Shown here in pieces: positions 12,369 to 24,412 of a stretch of 64,000 nt of DNA. The position numbers and the translations under genes are program-made. The DNA lies in assembly GCF_030272615.1 (NCBI RefSeq), contig NC_081409.1, forward strand, positions 651,218,468 through 651,282,467. The letters run 5' to 3'. This stretch comes from Cryptomeria japonica (lineage: Eukaryota; Streptophyta; Pinopsida; Cupressales; Cupressaceae). Each line of letters begins with the position of its first letter. The first letter of the stretch is position 1. Under the pieces are notes generated by a model that was not told the origin of the DNA, did no database searches, and saw only the letters and a program-made list of their open reading frames with translations.

Positions 12369-13584
12369 TGTTGGAGTTTGTTGATGGCACAAGCTTATAT
12401 GGTTGTTATTGATGTCAAACCTGGTTATCCAAATGGATGTTGGTCTGGATATGCTTTGTCAGACTTGGGTTTTTCGGTGGATGTTGGTCTGGATATGCTT
12501 TTGGTATTGGTTGTGTCATCTTGTATTCAGGGTGGCTCGAAAAGCTTTCGGTGCCCTCTAGATATGTTGGTAATTATATTGCGGTTTAGTGGATGATATT
12601 CTTTGGTCCGGATATGTGTTGGAAGATGTGTTGAGATGTTAATTTGGGTGTCACCATGGTGTGTGGAGATCCACATGGAGTATTGTGCATCAGAAGAAGT
12701 TATGTGGCCGACTAGTTGAATGTCAACACGTTACATTTGGTAACGCCTTTGGAGTATGTGTTAGTGCGTGCGGATTGTTGGATCAATCATGGAAGGATGT
12801 ATTGTGATATGTTTTGGTTCCCTCCTCTTAGAGTGGACCGATCTAAGTATTTTAGGTCCGAGTGGCTTATTTTGTGTAATATTGCTTATTCTATTTTGGT
12901 TGACCCTTAATTAGGATTTCAATGTTGTATCTTATATTTAAGATGTGCAGATGGATGAATTGTGTGTGGATGAGAAGTGAATTGTGGGAGAAGTATATGT
13001 GAATGATTTGCAAGTAGATTTGAGTTTGTGCTGATGCAAAAGTCAATTTGCGAAGAGCTTGTAAGGTGATATATTTTGCTAGACAGTGTGTTGGGACAGT
13101 GAAGATTACCAGAGATGTTTGCCATGATATTGGTCGCTTGATTCAGTTGTTCAAGGATTATTTCATGATCAGGAGAATCCTTCTCAATTTCAATTCAACT
13201 ATTTTATTCGTTGTCGATTGGCAGTGATTCCTTCAGCAACAGTTTGTATCTTGTCCTGAATAAGTGTTCTTCAGCTGTGCAAGTCCTCTTTGTATCCTTC
13301 CAAAGGTTGTGCAGATTAATTCTACAAGTCCTTCAGGGGTTGGTGCTCCTTGGCAGTGAGACTAAAATGTTGTAAACATTGTTGTTCAAATTGTGAGAGA
13401 TTCTCACCATGATTTTTTTGTTTGGGTTTTCCACGTAAATTTGTTGTTCATGTGTTGATGGTTGATGCTTATGTGCTGATGATTAATATGTTAATGCTAC
13501 ATAAGTTAATGTTGTTTATTTAAAATTGGTTTTGAGGTTTCATACTGATTCACCCCCCCTCTCAATCTTGTTGGGTGTTCAACG
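12369..13584 (+). repeat. Ty1/copia 5' LTR
   Basis: It starts TGTTGGAGTTTG and has the block GTTATTGATGTCAA shared in similar form by the LTRs at 26250 and 61000 (minus strand). Near its 3' end it carries the TGATTCACCCCCCCTCTCA signature common to the copia LTRs of this window. It ends just before a primer-site-like sequence. Confidence 0.75.
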
Positions 13585-13586
13585 AT

Positions 13587-13598
13587 TGGTATTAGAAA
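13587..13598 (+). other. Primer binding site, degraded tRNA-Met type
   Basis: TGGTATTAGAAA matches 9 of 12 bases of the standard site and lies at the expected place between LTR and gag. Confidence 0.6.
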
Positions 13599-13622
13599 AA
13601 GGTTCTTCTTTGGAAAGCTTAG

Positions 13623-14627
13623 TTGCTTGAGGTAGATCTAGAGATGACACATGACCTTCATGTTAAAGCATCGATGTTTGATGGAACAAACTTTAATTAT
13701 TGCAAGGAAATAATCGAGTCTTACTTGGAAGCATTGTCGAATGGAATTTGGAAGATTATTCAAACAACTTATCAACGCCTTTCGAATGGACCATCAACTT
13801 TGGATGAAATTAAGGCTCAGGAGACAAATGCAAAATGTATAACAATTCTTATCATCTGTCTTAGTGATGAAGTATTTGGTAAGGTTAAAGGAATGAAAGA
13901 AGCCAAGGGAATTTGTAACAAGTTGTGTTATGCATATGAAGGTGATCCAAAGACTTAGCAAGCAAGACTTTTCAACTTGAAGCAAAAATTTGAAGGTTTT
14001 AGAATGGTTGATGATGAAAGTGTTGAGAGCCACATACATAGAGTGAATGATACTGCAAAGGTTATCTGAGCAATTGGTGGAATGCTAGAAGAAAATTATG
14101 TCATTAGAAAGATCTTGTTTACATTGACTAAACCCTATAAACCAAAGAAGTGTGCTATTGAAGAATGTCATGAGCTGAATAACTACACAAGTGATCATCT
14201 TATCCAAACATTGTCTTCTTATGAAATTTGAGAGATGGAAGATATAAAATCCTATCAAAGTGAAGCTGCATTTAACATTTCAAGGATATCAAGAGATGAA
14301 CCGGAAACAAGTGAGAACTTGGATGAGATTGAAGAAAACTTTGTAAGAAGACGGAAGAGAGAAACTAGAATGTACAAAGGTAAGTTGCCTTTTAAATGCT
14401 TTAATTGTGGAAGAATTGATCATTATGCTTCTAAATGTATATACAAAGAAGACTATAGTAAATTTAATAATGATGAAAAGAAAAGTAGATATAGAAGAAA
14501 TGATTTTAAGAAAAGAACAGATGATAGAGACAAAGGAAAGAGTTTTTGCTTTATGGAAGCACATTCATCTGAAGAAGAAGATGCTCAAGACTCAAATGAA
14601 CAATCTTTATTCTTGGATATAGAGTAG
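13623..14627 (+). pseudogene. Ty1/copia gag relic
   Basis: One reading frame of about 334 codons carries the copia gag (UBN2-type) region with SMFDGTNFNYCKE at the N-terminus, then a basic region and one CCHC knuckle at 14397-14438 (spacing CX2CX4HX4C; the glycine before His is Asp). It ends in an acidic tail EEEDAQDSNEQ. Three in-frame stops (TAG 13956, TGA near 14067, TGA near 14229) break it while the frame is otherwise kept, so decay here is by point mutation. No protease, integrase or RT follows: the element is cut soon after gag. Confidence 0.85.
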
Positions 14628-16734
14628 AAGTATCAGGAAAGATTTGGAAGACTGGAAGTGAAGATTGCAGTGCATGCTAAAGTTAAACCAATATCATGGT
14701 TCGTCTGAACTCAATTGAATGCTTAACTTCAATTGCTCTATGCTCATTGGTCATGGTGTTGATGTGCATACGAAAATCATTTGTGTACCCTTAAGAGATT
14801 ACACTATTTTTGTGTAGTTGTTTTCTCATGGTGAAGCAAAGCTTGGTTTGGTTTCATTAAGTCAATAATCATTTCTTGCATTGTTAGGTGTTAGATTAGT
14901 TTCTCTAAACCCTTTATCCTTTTTGATCTTTCTTTGTTTGAGGAGTCAAGTTAGTTTCTAGTTCCAACAAAGTGTAAATGCCTTTGTAATACCAGCCATA
15001 TCACATCATATTCATAGAGTCTATCCATTGCATTGTCAAGATCTGACTAAAGAAACCTTGGGGTTGCCTTATTGATGGGGAGGTATATTCAAAGAGAGTT
15101 AATTCCTTGTTTAAGGGAAATCAAGTGTTGTGTTAGTGGGCTTCATTCATTGTTTATCTGGTCCACTAATCAATTTAGACACCTCAACTCTCTAAGAGTG
15201 CTCCCAATCAAGATGTGCTCACTGGTTGCTCAGGCATGGTTGAGATTCACAAGGGTAATTCCAACCTTACACTCTCAAACTCCTAACAAATGCTTGGTGA
15301 GGTTGATGTAATTGTTCATGATGTTTTCCAAGGGTAATAAATTGGTTTTGAGTGGGGGTTTGATTCATTTTCCCATCACTCCTTCCTTTCCCTATTTTCT
15401 AGGCCTAGTAGCCTTAGAGCCCCAATTAGCCCTACCTAACCGGTTTTTGTGGATTTGCTCACAATTTCCCCAAAGACCCACACAAACTCTTTGATGATCA
15501 GGATACTCTTTTGGAAGTAATTTCCAATTTATGAAGTGAGGAATTTCAGTCTGACTGTACAGGTACAAAACTCGAGAAATGCTTATTTTAGGTGGTTTTA
15601 GCCTTGTTTTGGTCTTTTTCCAAGGGTTTGGTGTCTTCCTTGATCTACCACACCTCCAAACTCACACATATGCTCTACCACACCTCACTTGTTCATTCCA
15701 ATCACTCTGCAACTCCAACCCTGCTCATTCCTGCAAACACTTGCATAATCTGATTCATTTCCTAACCGGGCTATGACTGAGCTCGCCTAGGAAATGATGC
15801 TCATTGGCCTTTCAATGACCACCAAAGGAAAATAAAAGCTATTTACACTGTACAAAGGTTCCATGGCTCGAGTCCCAAGGTTATTGAGAAGAACTCAAAG
15901 GACTTCAAGTTGGAACCATGTTTGGGCCTCTCAAACCCTTACTCAGGTCGACAGCTTGCAAAATTGAAAACTCAATTCAAACCTGCAATAAAACTAACCA
16001 AATTGCTTCTTGAGCACTACAAGAACATATACAAAACAACAAACAAAGAACAACAATGCAATCAATCCATTAGATACGGATTGCTGCTCTAACTCTTGAA
16101 AAATGCAATGTAAAACTAAAAAATGGTCTCCAATTTATTTTCCAATCTACTCTAGGCATTCAACAACCTCATTACATTCTTTCTCAGGGCATTTATATGC
16201 AATTTTTGGCCTAACTAACTCTCTCCATCGGTTTGCTAACCAACCCTTTGCTCAAAAATGCAAAAAGTTGCTCAACGTTGCAAAAAGTTGTCAGGGAACT
16301 TTGACAACTTTTGCCAAAAAGTGCATTTTTGCCTTACTTGCTTTGTTTTCTCCTCAAAACCATATACGATGACTAAAAACCATTACATTAACATGTCCCA
16401 ATGCCAAACAAGGCTATTCAAGACATTTTTCATCAAAATGCAAGATTTTGCCATTTTAGGCTTACAAAGGCTTGCAAGCCAAAATTGAGCAAATGCATTG
16501 CCCTAAGGACATTCAACCTACCAAAGCATTTCAAAACACATGAGGACCTAAGAGAAGACTCTTATTCACCACTCCAAACACACTAAAATGAAGAAATTGG
16601 ACTAAACAATTAGACTCAAAACTAGGTGCTCCTGCCCCACTTATTTGGTCACAATGTTTGCCATTTGAGGTTTCCTTATTCAAGAGAGGATAAAATGCTT
16701 AGTATTTTATTCTATGTTTGAGGTGTCATAAAAA
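14628..16734. other. Unassigned non-coding sequence
   Basis: Several short plus-strand open frames (15072-16586) show no domain and have the leucine, serine and phenylalanine bias of chance frames. The start of the LTR that ends at 17151 should lie here but was not found. Confidence 0.5.
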
Positions 16735-17155
16735 AAACATCAACATGATTTTAGGAGCAGTCCATTCTTGGTTTTGGAAAACTAAAGTTGGTTTCTCTCT
16801 CATTTTTCTCTTCGAATGAAGGCCTTGAATTAGTAGGGCAAGTCTTTTGTAGGTCGTACATTTGGGATTCTTGGTTTGTAGCAGAAGACCAAGAAGAGGG
16901 AAATTGTGTTCTTTGGTAGTTCCTTCTTTCGCTTATAACTGATTTTAAATTATATTTGTATCAGATTTCAAATTGCTATGTATGCCTATGAGGATGCAAT
17001 TCAATGTAATATTAGATTTCTTTTGTAATATAGATCAATTTTAGGAGTATTCAAATAGTGAATAAGAGACTTGCTTTGCAAATTTGTCTTGCATTTATTT
17101 CATTTCTGAGCTACATTTGACTGTTGTGGTAAGATAGGAGAGTACCCTACATTAA

Positions 17156-17166
17156 TGGTATGAGAG
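17156..17166 (+). other. Primer binding site of the non-autonomous element
   Basis: TGGTATGAGAG lies four bases after the LTR end CCCTACA and differs by one base from the standard site over this length. Confidence 0.65.
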
Positions 17167-18051
17167 TAAGAGTTCTTGAATGTGCAAGAAAAAGTGCCAA
17201 TGGAGGGAGTTTGCACCAGGACTTGAGGGTGGAGTGTGTGAATTTTAATAGCAAATGTATGTGTAAGTTACAAGAGGGGCTATTAAGGGAACTCGTTGAA
17301 TAGAGGTTCCTGAGTTTGTGAATAGATTGTCGAGTGTGAGGCAGCTTGCAGCAAACCCTGAGAGTGTTGAGGATTTGTAAGCAAATTGCCGAGTGAGGTA
17401 GTATACATATGTAGAACCCAAGAGTTTTGAAGATTTGTGTTGAGGCTTTGTGAGGCCTTGAGGATGGAAAAGAGAAGAGAAGAGTAAAATATGGGTACGA
17501 AGGAGTCTCATTATTTATTTTTTTATTTTTAGCAAAGATGTATTTGTAAGTGAATTTTTGTTTGCAGGTGAAGAAGATGATTTACTATTGCAGTAGTAGG
17601 GGCAAAGTGGAATGCCTTGATTTTAGGAAAACAATATCGTATGGTTGCATGTCTTGTTAAAGACATGAAGTAAGATAATGATGATTAGCATGATGTGATG
17701 AATGAGTTAGTGAATCTGGAAGAGATGGTTCGTACAAAGAAAGAATTTTATGTTGTTGGAGAGTATAGTGCGGATGCATTTAGGAGGTGGCCAGATTGTG
17801 GTGTGTTAAATCCCATAGGATTAGAAGAGTGCGATAGTTGTATTTGGAGGAGGTGACTAGTTTATGATGGAGCTAATTCCACATTAAGGACGACAAGTGT
17901 AGAGAAGAGTTGTGAAAGGAGGAGGAGAAAGTAGAACCAATTGGAGGTACCAATTTTAGTGATGGAATTTGCTAAAGATTTATTGCAATCTTTACCACAC
18001 AACTCCGTTTCTTGAATCCATATTCACAATTTTTCTTTTACCCTGGGTGTT
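17167..18051 (+). other. Non-coding interior of the non-autonomous element
   Basis: No gag or pol motif is visible in any frame. The sequence is rich in GAGG and TTGTGAG words. Packaging or dimerisation signals would be expected here but cannot be recognised by eye. Confidence 0.5.
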
Positions 18052-18931
18052 TGATGCAGGAGCATCCATTGTGTAGAGGATATCTTTATCAATGAAAATA
18101 ATATTTTATTTTTAATTTCCTGTAGTTTAGTTGAATAAATATTGTAGATGAATAATATATATAATAAAGGCCAAACGTTTTATGAATATGTTCGTCGCAT
18201 TCTTTAATTATAGCCTTATTGTAACTTAAATTCATTTGAGAGGTAATTAGAAGAGAAAAAATTCAAATATGCATTCCATGACACCTGTAAATTGGGAGTT
18301 ATATCTTGTCATAAATCCTTGAATATTGCCTTAATGCTTGACTTTCAAAATGGGTGGGCAAGTGTTAGTGGGATTGCAGTTTCTATTTTCAGGTCCCAGG
18401 TGGAGTTGTGGAGTCTCATAACTGACTTGATTTAGAATCTTTGTGGAGGTGGGAAGGAAAATTATTTATCGAACATTATATGCCATTTCCCTAGCTTTCT
18501 TTTGGCATGTTCCCAATCTTGACATGGGTAGTGGTGAGCCCACGTGTAGTCAAAATTTGCATTATTTGCAATTTTCTAAGTTACAAACTACAATTTCTCA
18601 TTTTGGGCGTGAGATTTTGGGAGGTATTCTGTCCTTGTTTTTGGAAAACCAAAATTGTTTTCCCCCTCATTTTTCTCCTCAAATAAAGGCCATGAATTAG
18701 TGGAGTTCTTTTGCAGATTTAGGAAGCCTATTTTGTAGCTTAAGGACAAAGTAGTTCATTTCAAATCAGATTTGTATCAGATTTTAGATTGGTATGCATG
18801 CCTATGAGGCTCCAATTCAATGTATATCATATTTGCTTTATAATAGCTCAGTTTTAGGAGCATTCAAATAATAAATAAGAGATTTATTTTGTGAATTTGT
18901 CTTGCATTTATTTGCATTTTTTAATTGTATG

Positions 18932-19729
18932 TGATCCGGAGGATAAAATAAATTATCTCCAATACTCTAGAAATAAACACCTGGAACCTCAATTGTTGCA
19001 ACTAAAACACCAAATTTGGATTCGAACTCATAACCACCGAACTCATAACTACCTACCTCATAATTCCTATGCTGGAAAAGGAAGGTCGGAGGGTCTTGAA
19101 CCCCCGACCACTGGCCTCCTAAAATGGTGGTCAACCGTTGCACTATTAATAGTGCTTATATTAATTTCGGCCTTAGTTGTATTTAATTAGTAAAAGCCAC
19201 CAGTTTTAACTAAATAGAGAATATTAGTTAAAACAAACTACTCCAATGAATGGTTCCGAATTAACCAAGTAGAAAAGGGTTAGGAACAGATTTATTTTTG
19301 CCATAAGAAGGATATATTATGGTTTTATTGGTTTTAGCCTAATTATGGCTTATTTTATGTATAAAAGGGGGTATTAGGCCTTTGAAAATCATCTAGGTGA
19401 TGAGAAGGAGATTATGAGCTTGGAGAATAATGTTGCCATTGCGCTTGAAGGGAATATCTTGTAACACTTGTAATTGATTTTGGAGCTAATCGGATCGGTC
19501 CCCCTATTGGAGCAGGACCCGGAGACATAGTCCGACCCGTGGATGAACTCCGTTATCAATTGTGTTTTGTCTTCTGTCTTTCTACTCTCTTTCTTTCAGT
19601 TCATTACCTTTATTATGCTTTGTTCATTTAAGCATTATTATGTTAATTCGCTTAGATTAAAGCTTTGAATTAACTTGTGTAATATTGTTAAGCATTTGTC
19701 TGTAATTGTCATAGATCCTAATCAGATCA
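18932..19729 (+). repeat. Solo LTR, 798 bp, with 5 bp target duplication GTATG
   Basis: It begins TGATCCGGAGG and ends CAGATCA, so the ends form the short inverted repeat TGATC..GATCA. It is flanked by GTATG on both sides (18927-18931 and 19730-19734). A plant-like TATA box (TATAAAAGG) lies at 19360, giving plus orientation. No internal retrotransposon sequence is present, so it is the product of LTR-LTR recombination or a lone LTR. Confidence 0.75.
19092..19145 (-). promoter_or_regulatory. tRNA-like RNA polymerase III box A / box B pair (candidate)
   Basis: On the minus strand TAGTGCAACGG (19145-19135) resembles box A, and GGTTCAAGACC (19102-19092) resembles box B, 33 bases apart. Around box B a T-arm-like stem can form (GGGGG with CCCTC). 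A complete tRNA cloverleaf was not found. It lies antisense inside the solo LTR and may be a SINE head or chance similarity. Confidence 0.35.
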
Positions 19730-19773
19730 GTATGTGAATGTTATGATAAGATAAGGGAGCACTCTACATCATA

Positions 19774-22398
19774 TAAGATAATGGTGAAACACTTCCCTCA
19801 AATGAAACTTAAAAAATATATTCAAACTTTATTTTGATTGTCATAAAAATTTATTAGCTAATTCATTTAAAAAACAAATAATTATCATATATAGTATGAA
19901 TTGAAAATATAAAAAAAAAAATCATAAACCTAACTTATTTATAAACAAATTTCAGAAAATTATCTTCTCATTAAAATAATTTATTACTCATCCATTTGAT
20001 CATATTGTTCATAATGAGATCTCATAAAAAGAAGAACTCATTTGATCATGGCTTATTCATATCGCTCTTTGTGCCCCATGCATATATAGGTCATAAGCCA
20101 TGTTAGGGTCGAAGACCTCTCAACATTGGGGAGCTACGCAAAATGAAATTTTTCTTAAAATATTTTTTCTAAAAAAAGAAAACCCTGCTATAGAATTTTG
20201 ACATTTCTGGCTACGAAATTTTTTAGGGGTTGGGCTTTGTGTTAGAAATTTGGTGCCATTCCTACATTTGGCGGTTGCCCATGTAGTTGCGCCTAATTTG
20301 AAAAAGATCTACGATTCTGGAGGTCCTTTATATCTAGCAAGGTTTTTATAATTTTTGGACAGTTAAGTTTGGCAATAATTTTTTTTCCAAAATTTTGATC
20401 CCTCACCATTGTAGTTTTTATTTTTGCACCTAATCTTTAGGAAGCAATTTCTTGGCCATATAGAGGCACGTTCTAGCACATTATTATTTTTATTTAGGAT
20501 AAAATTTGACGGTTTTCACAATGGTTCAATAATTTTTTTAAAAAGTGTTGATTTTTTACGAAATTTGTTTTTTCATAAGAGTTCAAGAACACACCTTTTT
20601 TTAACACTAAAAGAACACTCTTTTTAGAAGTGGATATTTTGTTGATAGCTACTTGTGCTAGTTTGTGGTTTTCATTTTGAAATAATTTTAGACTTTTAGT
20701 ATTTAAGTTCATTTTTGGACATTGTAAAACTTTAGAAAATAACTATGTCAATTCACTGATTTATAAAGTGCAAAATTATTTCTTATTGGGAGATTCTTGA
20801 TTGATTGAAAAGGGGGTTTTCTTGGTGTGCATTGTTTAATCTATTTTCTTATTATATGAACCATTCAAAGGTTGGTTTGCAAAAATCTTATAATTATCCA
20901 TCTTAGCATCGACATGCATGGAATGCCTTAATATAGCTTGGGTATGGTGCATATGTTGAATAAAAGATAGTTGAACCCTTGGATGATAAGAAAAATATAA
21001 AATAAATGCTTGAGCATACGAAAGCTCTTATATGTCTTTGTAGCTTTGTGTCTCTTGATCTTATGTTTCAAATTGATCCATGTAAATATTGAATGCTTGG
21101 TAAAAATTAAAATATTTTATGGTATAATAGATAAAGTTAGAGGCTATTAGATTGACAATGATTTGATGAGTCTTTATCCAAAGAACTTTAGCAATATCTA
21201 GGATTATATCTCTAAGTGTAGTGTCCTAAGTTGTATTCCAATGTAATATCACACTCTATTTGTGCCCTATGCTACCCTATAATTTAATTATCGTCAAATG
21301 CTAATTTCAAGACTAGGTCCTATTATTGGACCTTAGTACATTAATTTGTCTTTCGTTGGCCCCTTTGGGAATGGACTTGGGCACCTAGCGCTCTAGTCTA
21401 TCAAAAAGAGGTCTGAATTTCAATATGTACAAGCGTCGGCCTTCATCATTTGCGTTTTGGTCTTAATTTTTACACTTAATTATTGGTAATTATCCTACAC
21501 TTAAAAATACCTTGTGATCCCTATATAAAGTAGATCTTCTATCATTCATTATGGATTAATAAGCTAAGCAATTCCAAGTCATATAATGGGAACATATCAA
21601 ATTTGAGTTTTGAACATAATGAGAAGTAGACTATAAGTATTCTACATTCTAGTACAGGTTCATGCTTGTTATTTATTATTATCATGTTATTGTATTAAAA
21701 TTTGTAGGACTTTCATAAAGAGTATTACATCACCACCTTTATGTATGCCTAAGATATAATAATTTCATTACTGTTTTGCCTCTATCCTCCCTAGGGCACG
21801 CTCCTTTTCACCATCATAGCTGTTGAGGAGGTTGGAACACCAACATAGGGTTTAACTTATGGAAGCCCCTATACAATACTTCCCTTTATTATTTTTTGTG
21901 CATGTAGGTTCAAATCCCATAGCGAAATTGGTACAATAGCGTATAGCATACTGTTACAGGTTCTGATAAATTGTGAATGAATAAAATATCTAGACTAGGA
22001 TTCCAAGTAACCCTTTCTTGTTGTTTTGGGTTGGATTCTTGATTGCATTCCCGCTCCTCTCAGTTAGCGTTAGACACCTTTAGACTAGAGCGCCCAACAC
22101 CTATGTTTGGCACTTTCTGCTCCAATTTTTAAATATAGGTTCCTCTCTATATGTCCTTTCTATATTTAGCATATTGTGTCTATTTTCCTTTCTATAATTT
22201 ATTTTTATAGTTGAAATCTATGATTTTTCAATCATTGACCTTGAATTTCATACACACTTCACAATCTCAATTCCACTACAAAGAAAAAAATCTCAGTGTT
22301 GAGCTCTGATGTCAAGATTGTAGGTGAACATATTTTTATTCCAATGTTACGTTATAAAAAATTGAGATCTTTTTTTGCATCCATCATAGGCTCAAGCT
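19774..22398. other. Unassigned AT-rich sequence
   Basis: No coding similarity was recognised. At 22303-22314 the minus strand reads TGACATCAGAGC, 10 of 12 bases of a tRNA-Met primer site, followed by CTCAACACTGAG as in many copia leaders. This may be the last trace of an antisense element. Confidence 0.4.
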
Positions 22399-23280
22399 TT
22401 GTTGACTAGTCAAGCTAAGGAACAAAAAGAGTTAGGACAAATTTACAAGAAAGAAAAGAAAAATCAAAGAAAGAGCCACATACAAATGAAGCACAACATA
22501 AATCCTCTTAAAAAAAAGACTCAACTGAGAAGGAGAATTCTAGATGTACATATTGCAAGAGGATTGGACATGAAGAATATTATTGTTGTAAGGAGGATAT
22601 TGGTTTATTGGAACATCTTCTTAAGAAGAACAATATTGTTTTACCATCTAGAATGTCTGAGTTAGCTTCTTCTTCCCATTCAAGATCTAGTAAGGAAAAA
22701 AATCGTGCAGGTTTTTCTTTTGAAACAACTAAAAATGAAAGAAAGAGCCACAAACAAATGAAGCACAGATTATATCCTCTTCAAAAAAAGACTCAACTAA
22801 GAAAGATAATTCTAGATGTACATATTGCAAGAGGAATGGACATGAATATTATTGTTATAAGAAGGATATTGATTTACTAGAACATCTTAAGAAGAACAAT
22901 ATTGTTCTACCATCTAGAATGTCCGAGTTAGCTTCTTCTTCACATTCAAGATCTAGTACAAGGAAACAAATTATGTAGGTTTTGCTTTTGAAACAACCAA
23001 AAATAAAGATAAAGTTAGATGGCATCTAGATTTTGGAGCATCTCAACGTATGGCTTCTTTATACTCAATATTTCCTTCTTTTGAACCTTGTGTTATGCCA
23101 CCTATATTGATGGTAAGTAATAGTTATATGAATGTAATTAGGAGGAAACATGGTGGTATTGATGAAGATTATTTTGTGTGTACCTTATTGTTGAAACAAT
23201 CTCTTTCTATTTATTTGATTACCCACAATGGAGTGGGGAAGACTATGGAATTTACACAATTCATTTATGATTCATGACTT
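22399..23280 (+). pseudogene. Ty1/copia gag C-terminus and protease relic with duplicated zinc knuckle
   Basis: Two CCHC knuckles are visible at 22545-22586 (CTYCKRIGHEEYYC) and 22817-22855 (CTYCKRNGHEYYC, one residue short after His). They lie in a tandem duplication of 272 bp (22469 against 22741). Each is followed by the same NNIVLPSRMSELASSSHSRSS block. The protease starts at 23021 with LDFGAS, so the catalytic triad D-S/T-G is D-F-G (23028-23036). Several frame changes and stops break it. Integrase and RT are not seen. Confidence 0.7.
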
Positions 23281-23808
23281 GGAGACCATAGACAGAATTG
23301 CAATTGTGATGGTTGATCACATGCATCATGGTTATACACCTTTTTAGACTTTGTTCCTAATGATATATTTGATCATTTGGATATTGATCACACTCCTTGT
23401 GTGAAATTTAATTTTCAGAATGATTTTGTTTACTTGAACTTTGGTATTCTCACATCTAATCTAGTTTTTTAATCTTGTATTCCTTCTCCAACTTTTTAAA
23501 ATATCAGTATTGTAGCAATGGAGGAGGTTCATATTGGTCTTCTCAATATAGTTGCTTGGGATGAGTACTTGATAGAATTTATAGGTTTATCTTTAGAATC
23601 CCATATCATAGATTTGGGAGACATTATTCATGACATTCATCTTCTCTTTGATGAAGTTTTTTAAAGGAAAATGGTGTCTCAACCTTACAATTGCATAACT
23701 TTACTATTTATGGTAAGTTTACATTTGAGCTTTGATTGGTTTGAAATTTTTCCCAAAGCTATGAATTGGCTTAATATGCATGCTAGTAAATTTTCATTGT
23801 ATAAGATC
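23281..23808 (+). other. Possible degraded continuation of the copia relic
   Basis: Broken frames continue (for example ILTSNLVF, EEVHIGLLNIVAWDEY) but no integrase or RT motif is clear. The stretch ends where the antisense LTR starts. Confidence 0.35.
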
Positions 23809-24408
23809 TGTTAGGTCCTGGGAAGGACAACTGAGAGGGGGGGTGAATCAGTTGTGAACCAGTTGTCAATAAATTGTAATCCAAATGCAAGTTATTCCAG
23901 TTTAAATTTAAATGCCGGTAAACCAAACTTAAGTGCCCGTAAAACAGATTAATCAGATATAGCAGTACCGGTTTAACTTAATGCATGAAACAGAAACAAA
24001 AACAACATCCACAACACATAACACAGAGATTTTGGCGTGGAAACCTGGTAAGGGAAAAACCACGGTGGGAAACCTTACCCACAATCAGATGATACTACTG
24101 CAGATAGTATATGTATACAAATGGGGTTTGCACATGCCGAAAGACCAACTGCCTAGAGCTCACTGCTCAATCACAAAATAAGAGTCACATTGACTACACA
24201 ATTGGATGGTTAAATCCAATGATAATGTACTGCTCAAAATAACATCTCCAATGCTGGATTCAGTACCGTTTAAGCTCTGAAACTAAGTGTCAAAACACCT
24301 TCATAACCTTCTTTCAAACTTCGAATAATGTTTGTGTGATTCACACAAGGATCTGCTTATTTTTGCTCTTCAATATTCGAATACACTCATACCATAACCA
24401 TATTCCCT
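23809..24408 (-). repeat. Copia LTR, 3' half (minus orientation)
   Basis: It is homologous to 59936-60400. Shared blocks include the reverse complement of GTTTCCCACCGTGGTTTTTC and the TTCACCCCCCCTCTCA end signature. It is bounded on the left by AGATC. Confidence 0.75.
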
Positions 24409-24412
24409 ATCC

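Larger units (their letters stand above)
16735..19768 (+). mobile_element. Small non-autonomous LTR element, right LTR interrupted by a solo LTR
   Basis: The LTR sequence 16735-17151 recurs at about 18600-19768; shared blocks include TGCCTATGAGG, TCAATGTA and CTTGCATTTATTT. The left copy is followed by a primer site, the right one starts TGATGCAGGAGCATCC at 18052. The interior is only about 0.9 kb and has no coding frame. The LTR start is the one used by the gypsy elements at 7702 and 45904, so gypsy proteins may have moved it. The 5' part of the left LTR was not found. Confidence 0.6.
18052..19768 (+). repeat. Right LTR of the non-autonomous element (with insertion at 18932-19729)
   Basis: It runs from TGATGCAGG to CTCTACA, the last part matching the left LTR end CCCTACA at 17151. 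Removing the 798 bp insertion restores continuity with the left LTR. Confidence 0.6.

Noticed and set aside
15072-16586. A run of short plus-strand open frames that might form a host gene
   Set aside because: No shared frame, no splice logic, no domain, and flanking sequence is LTR-derived.
19081-19160. A functional tRNA gene
   Set aside because: Box A and box B resemble a tRNA but acceptor and anticodon stems do not close.
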